NCBI GenBank assembly: GCA_022842065.1
Contig: JALHQH010000039.1
Coordinates: forward strand, 47,360 to 111,359
DNA length: 64,000 nt
Source of the DNA: Caldilineaceae bacterium
GTDB lineage: Bacteria > Chloroflexota > Anaerolineae > Caldilineales > Caldilineaceae
Direction: 5' to 3'
Part shown: positions 62,694 through 64,000 of the stretch, in pieces
Layout of the letters: every line of letters begins with the position of its first letter
Numbering within the stretch: position 1 is the stretch's first letter
Notes under the pieces: model-generated
What the model was told of the DNA's origin: nothing
The model's database searches: none
What the model saw: the letters and a program-made list of their open reading frames with translations, nothing else
Position numbers and translations under genes: made by a program

Positions 62694-63320
62694 ATGACCG
62701 TAATGACGAAGGAAAGTGGTGTTGAAGGCGCGGTGATCCAGCGCTGGCTAGCGAGCGTGGCTTATTGGGTGTCGCAAGTGGGCAGCCCGCCCTTGACTGG
62801 TATCGGTGCTGCTTTAACGGTGGGCTATATACTGGCCACGACCGTTGCTTGGCAATGGACCATCTTCTATGTGGTGCTAACCATCTTGGCCCCTTGTCTT
62901 TATATTATCTGGCTGGTGCAGCGGGGCGCAGTCAGTGACTTTCACTTGCCGCAGCGCAAAGAGCGGATCCGCCCGCTGCTGTTTTCACTGGGTGTTGCCG
63001 TGATTGTTTGGGTGGTTTTCCATCGGGCCGAGGTCCCCACCGGGTTAAAGATGTTGGCAAGTGTCAATGGGCTGCAAGCGATCCTCTTTTTTCTGATCAC
63101 CTTGCGCTGGAAGATTAGCCTGCACTGCGCTGCCGCAGCCATTCTGGCCGAATTGCTGTTGGTCTACTTTGGCCCAGTGGCCGTGCCCATTGCCATGAGC
63201 GTACCGCTGATCGCCTGGTCGCGCCTTTACTTGCGCCGTCACACTTTGGCACAGACGATTGCCGGCACAAGCCTGGGGATTGCCCTGCTCACGCCCATGC
63301 TCTTTTTTTATGGCTTTTAA
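62694..63320 (+). CDS. PAP2-like membrane protein
   Basis: Membrane protein of 208 residues with about six helices. It resembles the PAP2-like group in which motif 1 is FHLPQRKERIRP and motif 3 is WSRLYLRRHTLAQTIAG, retaining the Arg and His of the phosphatase site. Motif 2 (normally PSGH) is degenerate (KISLHCA). It may dephosphorylate a lipid phosphate or polyprenyl phosphate, or be inactive. GGAG lies just before the two adjacent ATGs at 62691 and 62694; the second is chosen. Confidence 0.7.
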   Translation: MTVMTKESGVEGAVIQRWLASVAYWVSQVGSPPLTGIGAALTVGYILATTVAWQWTIFYVVLTILAPCLYIIWLVQRGAVSDFHLPQRKERIRPLLFSLGVAVIVWVVFHRAEVPTGLKMLASVNGLQAILFFLITLRWKISLHCAAAAILAELLLVYFGPVAVPIAMSVPLIAWSRLYLRRHTLAQTIAGTSLGIALLTPMLFFYGF

Positions 63321-63345
63321 CCCAACAAACGCTTTTTTGAAAATT

Positions 63346-63393
63346 GTCGTTTAGTCGCGTGGTCCGGTAGTTACGACCACGCGACTAAACGAC
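63346..63393. terminator. Perfect 19-bp hairpin between convergent genes
   Basis: GTCGTTTAGTCGCGTGGTC at 63346-63364 pairs exactly with 63375-63393 across a ten-base loop. It stands between the PAP2-like gene (+) and the peroxiredoxin gene (-) and can terminate both. Confidence 0.75.
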
Positions 63394-63396
63394 TCC

Positions 63397-63864
63397 TTAC
63401 GCCTTTCGCTCGCGAATCGTTGTCAACACTGCCTCGGCATGCTCCTTAAACTGCACATTTTCCCAGAGCTGTTCGATCGTGCCATCGGGCCCAACCAACA
63501 GCGTGGTGCGCTGCGCCCCCATAAACTTTTTGCCGTCCCACTCCCGCTCTGCCCACAGCCCAACACTATCCAGCCACTTGCTGCCCACATCGGCGAGTAG
63601 GGGGAAGGTGAGTTCATGTTTGGCCGCAAAGGCATGATGCGAGTCAATATCATCAGGGCTTAACCCGTAGACCTGTACCCCTAACTCCTGAAACGCCGCC
63701 AGTCGATCACGGAACTCCGTGGCTTCGACCGTTCAACCATAGGTATCATCTTTGGGGTAAACAAAGATCACATAGCGCGTACCCAATAGCCCGGCACTCG
63801 ACACTTCCCCCACCCGATCGGAGGGGAGGGTAAAGCTGGGAATCGGTTGCCCTTCTTGTAACAT
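63397..63864 (-). CDS. Peroxiredoxin (Bcp type), predicted selenoprotein
   Basis: Peroxide-reducing enzyme of 155 residues. The frame is continuous except for one in-frame TGA at codon 44. It lies in YPKDDTYG-TGA-TVEATEFRD, where Bcp peroxiredoxins have the peroxidatic Cys (DDTPGCTxEA). Reading TGA as selenocysteine restores a full protein with normal downstream motifs (FPLLADVGSKWLDSVGLW, GAQRTTLLVGPDG). A SECIS-like hairpin follows at 63701-63729. The usual resolving Cys is Thr, so it is a one-chalcogen type. AAGGAG precedes the ATG. Other outcomes, such as nonsense mutation or read error, are less likely because they would have to strike exactly this codon. Confidence 0.82.
63701..63729 (-). 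promoter_or_regulatory. SECIS-like hairpin for selenocysteine insertion
   Basis: Within the coding sequence, 5 bases after the TGA, a lower stem GTCGA / TCGAC (extendable by a G-T pair) and an upper stem CACGG / CCGTG enclose the loop AGTT. The loop G lies 18 bases after the TGA, inside the distance range known for bacterial SECIS elements, and loop GT is typical of SelB-binding hairpins. Confidence 0.75.
63733..63735 (-). other. In-frame TGA, predicted selenocysteine codon
   Basis: Codon 44 of the peroxiredoxin, at the peroxidatic residue position. A Cys codon (TGC/TGT) differs from TGA by one base. Confidence 0.8.
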
Positions 63865-63882
63865 GGTAGCTCCTTTTTTATG

Positions 63883-63906
63883 GACAAGGTGACAAGGTGA
63901 CAAGGT
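63883..63906. repeat. 8-base tandem repeat upstream of the peroxiredoxin gene
   Basis: GACAAGGT occurs three times head to tail, 19 bases upstream of the start codon. Small palindromes GGGGTTAAAACCCC (63933-63946) and AGCCGC / GCGGCT (63962-63977) follow. Confidence 0.7.
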
Positions 63907-64000
63907 GATACTGTTGCACTAACTTACGAAATGGGGTTAAAACCCCTTGCTAACACTGAGAAGCCGCCTCAGCGGCTGGTCAATATTTTGCTAGCCGCTG

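Noticed and set aside
63397..63864. Pseudogene or frameshift in the peroxiredoxin gene
   Set aside because: Both halves are in the same frame with intact motifs. The single stop is TGA at the catalytic codon and is followed by a SECIS-like hairpin, so selenocysteine explains it better.

Overview
The window looks like chromosomal DNA of a free-living, Gram-negative-type bacterium, most likely a Chloroflexota member of the Anaerolineae/Caldilineae kind. This is inferred from gene content and style: GC-rich genes, secreted proteins with an FLPL-like motif behind the signal peptide, MalT-type LuxR regulators, TolB-propeller proteins and many palindromic intergenic repeats. No 16S gene or other decisive phylogenetic marker is present. 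There is no rRNA operon, CRISPR array or prophage. One tRNA and one TnpB-type transposon gene were found.

Layout. 1-7.7 kb (minus strand): two paralogous secreted GH-A-like glycoside hydrolases, then a probable operon of an ABC sugar/nucleoside-type permease, a membrane hydrolase-like protein, a polysaccharide flippase and a GT4 glycosyltransferase. 7.7-9.0 kb: AT-rich intergenic DNA with tRNA-Arg(TCG). 9-15.4 kb (plus): two tandem paralogues joining a J-domain, a membrane segment and a TolB-like propeller, then a large exported protein with two solute-binding domains, SH3 and LysM. 15.6-24.8 kb: MazG, a small membrane protein, an EamA transporter, lysA, a subtilisin-like protease, an orphan histidine kinase and an L-arabinose/L-fucose isomerase-like enzyme. 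25-36.6 kb (plus): tnpB, then a five-gene operon of circularly permuted ATP-grasp, alpha-E and transglutaminase proteins. 36.6-45 kb: a MalT/LuxR regulator flanked on both sides by palindromic repeat arrays, an acyltransferase, a DinB-like protein, an ABC exporter and a TIM-barrel isomerase.

45.2-62.2 kb: a 17-kb block with every gene on the minus strand. Its upstream half holds a PlsC-like acyltransferase, an alkaline-phosphatase-superfamily hydrolase, an acyl-CoA dehydrogenase, an acyl carrier protein, an alkyl-DHAP synthase (AGPS) orthologue, a fatty-acyl-AMP ligase and a thioester reductase. Together these can be read as a discrete-enzyme ether-lipid pathway. The downstream half combines regulators (cNMP-binding protein, MinD-like ATPase, STAS protein, RsbW-like kinase, SpoIIE-type phosphatase) with lipid enzymes (patatin, phosphatidylserine synthase family, glycerophosphodiesterase), a DedA protein and a cation-transporter-like protein.

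62.7-63.9 kb: a PAP2-like membrane protein and a Bcp-type peroxiredoxin. The peroxiredoxin has an in-frame TGA exactly at the peroxidatic cysteine codon, followed by a well-formed SECIS-like hairpin, so it is best read as a selenoprotein.

The strongest leads are the selenocysteine peroxiredoxin, the ether-lipid cluster, the J-domain/propeller pair, the duplicated ATP-grasp/alpha-E/transglutaminase operon, and two families of hairpin repeats.
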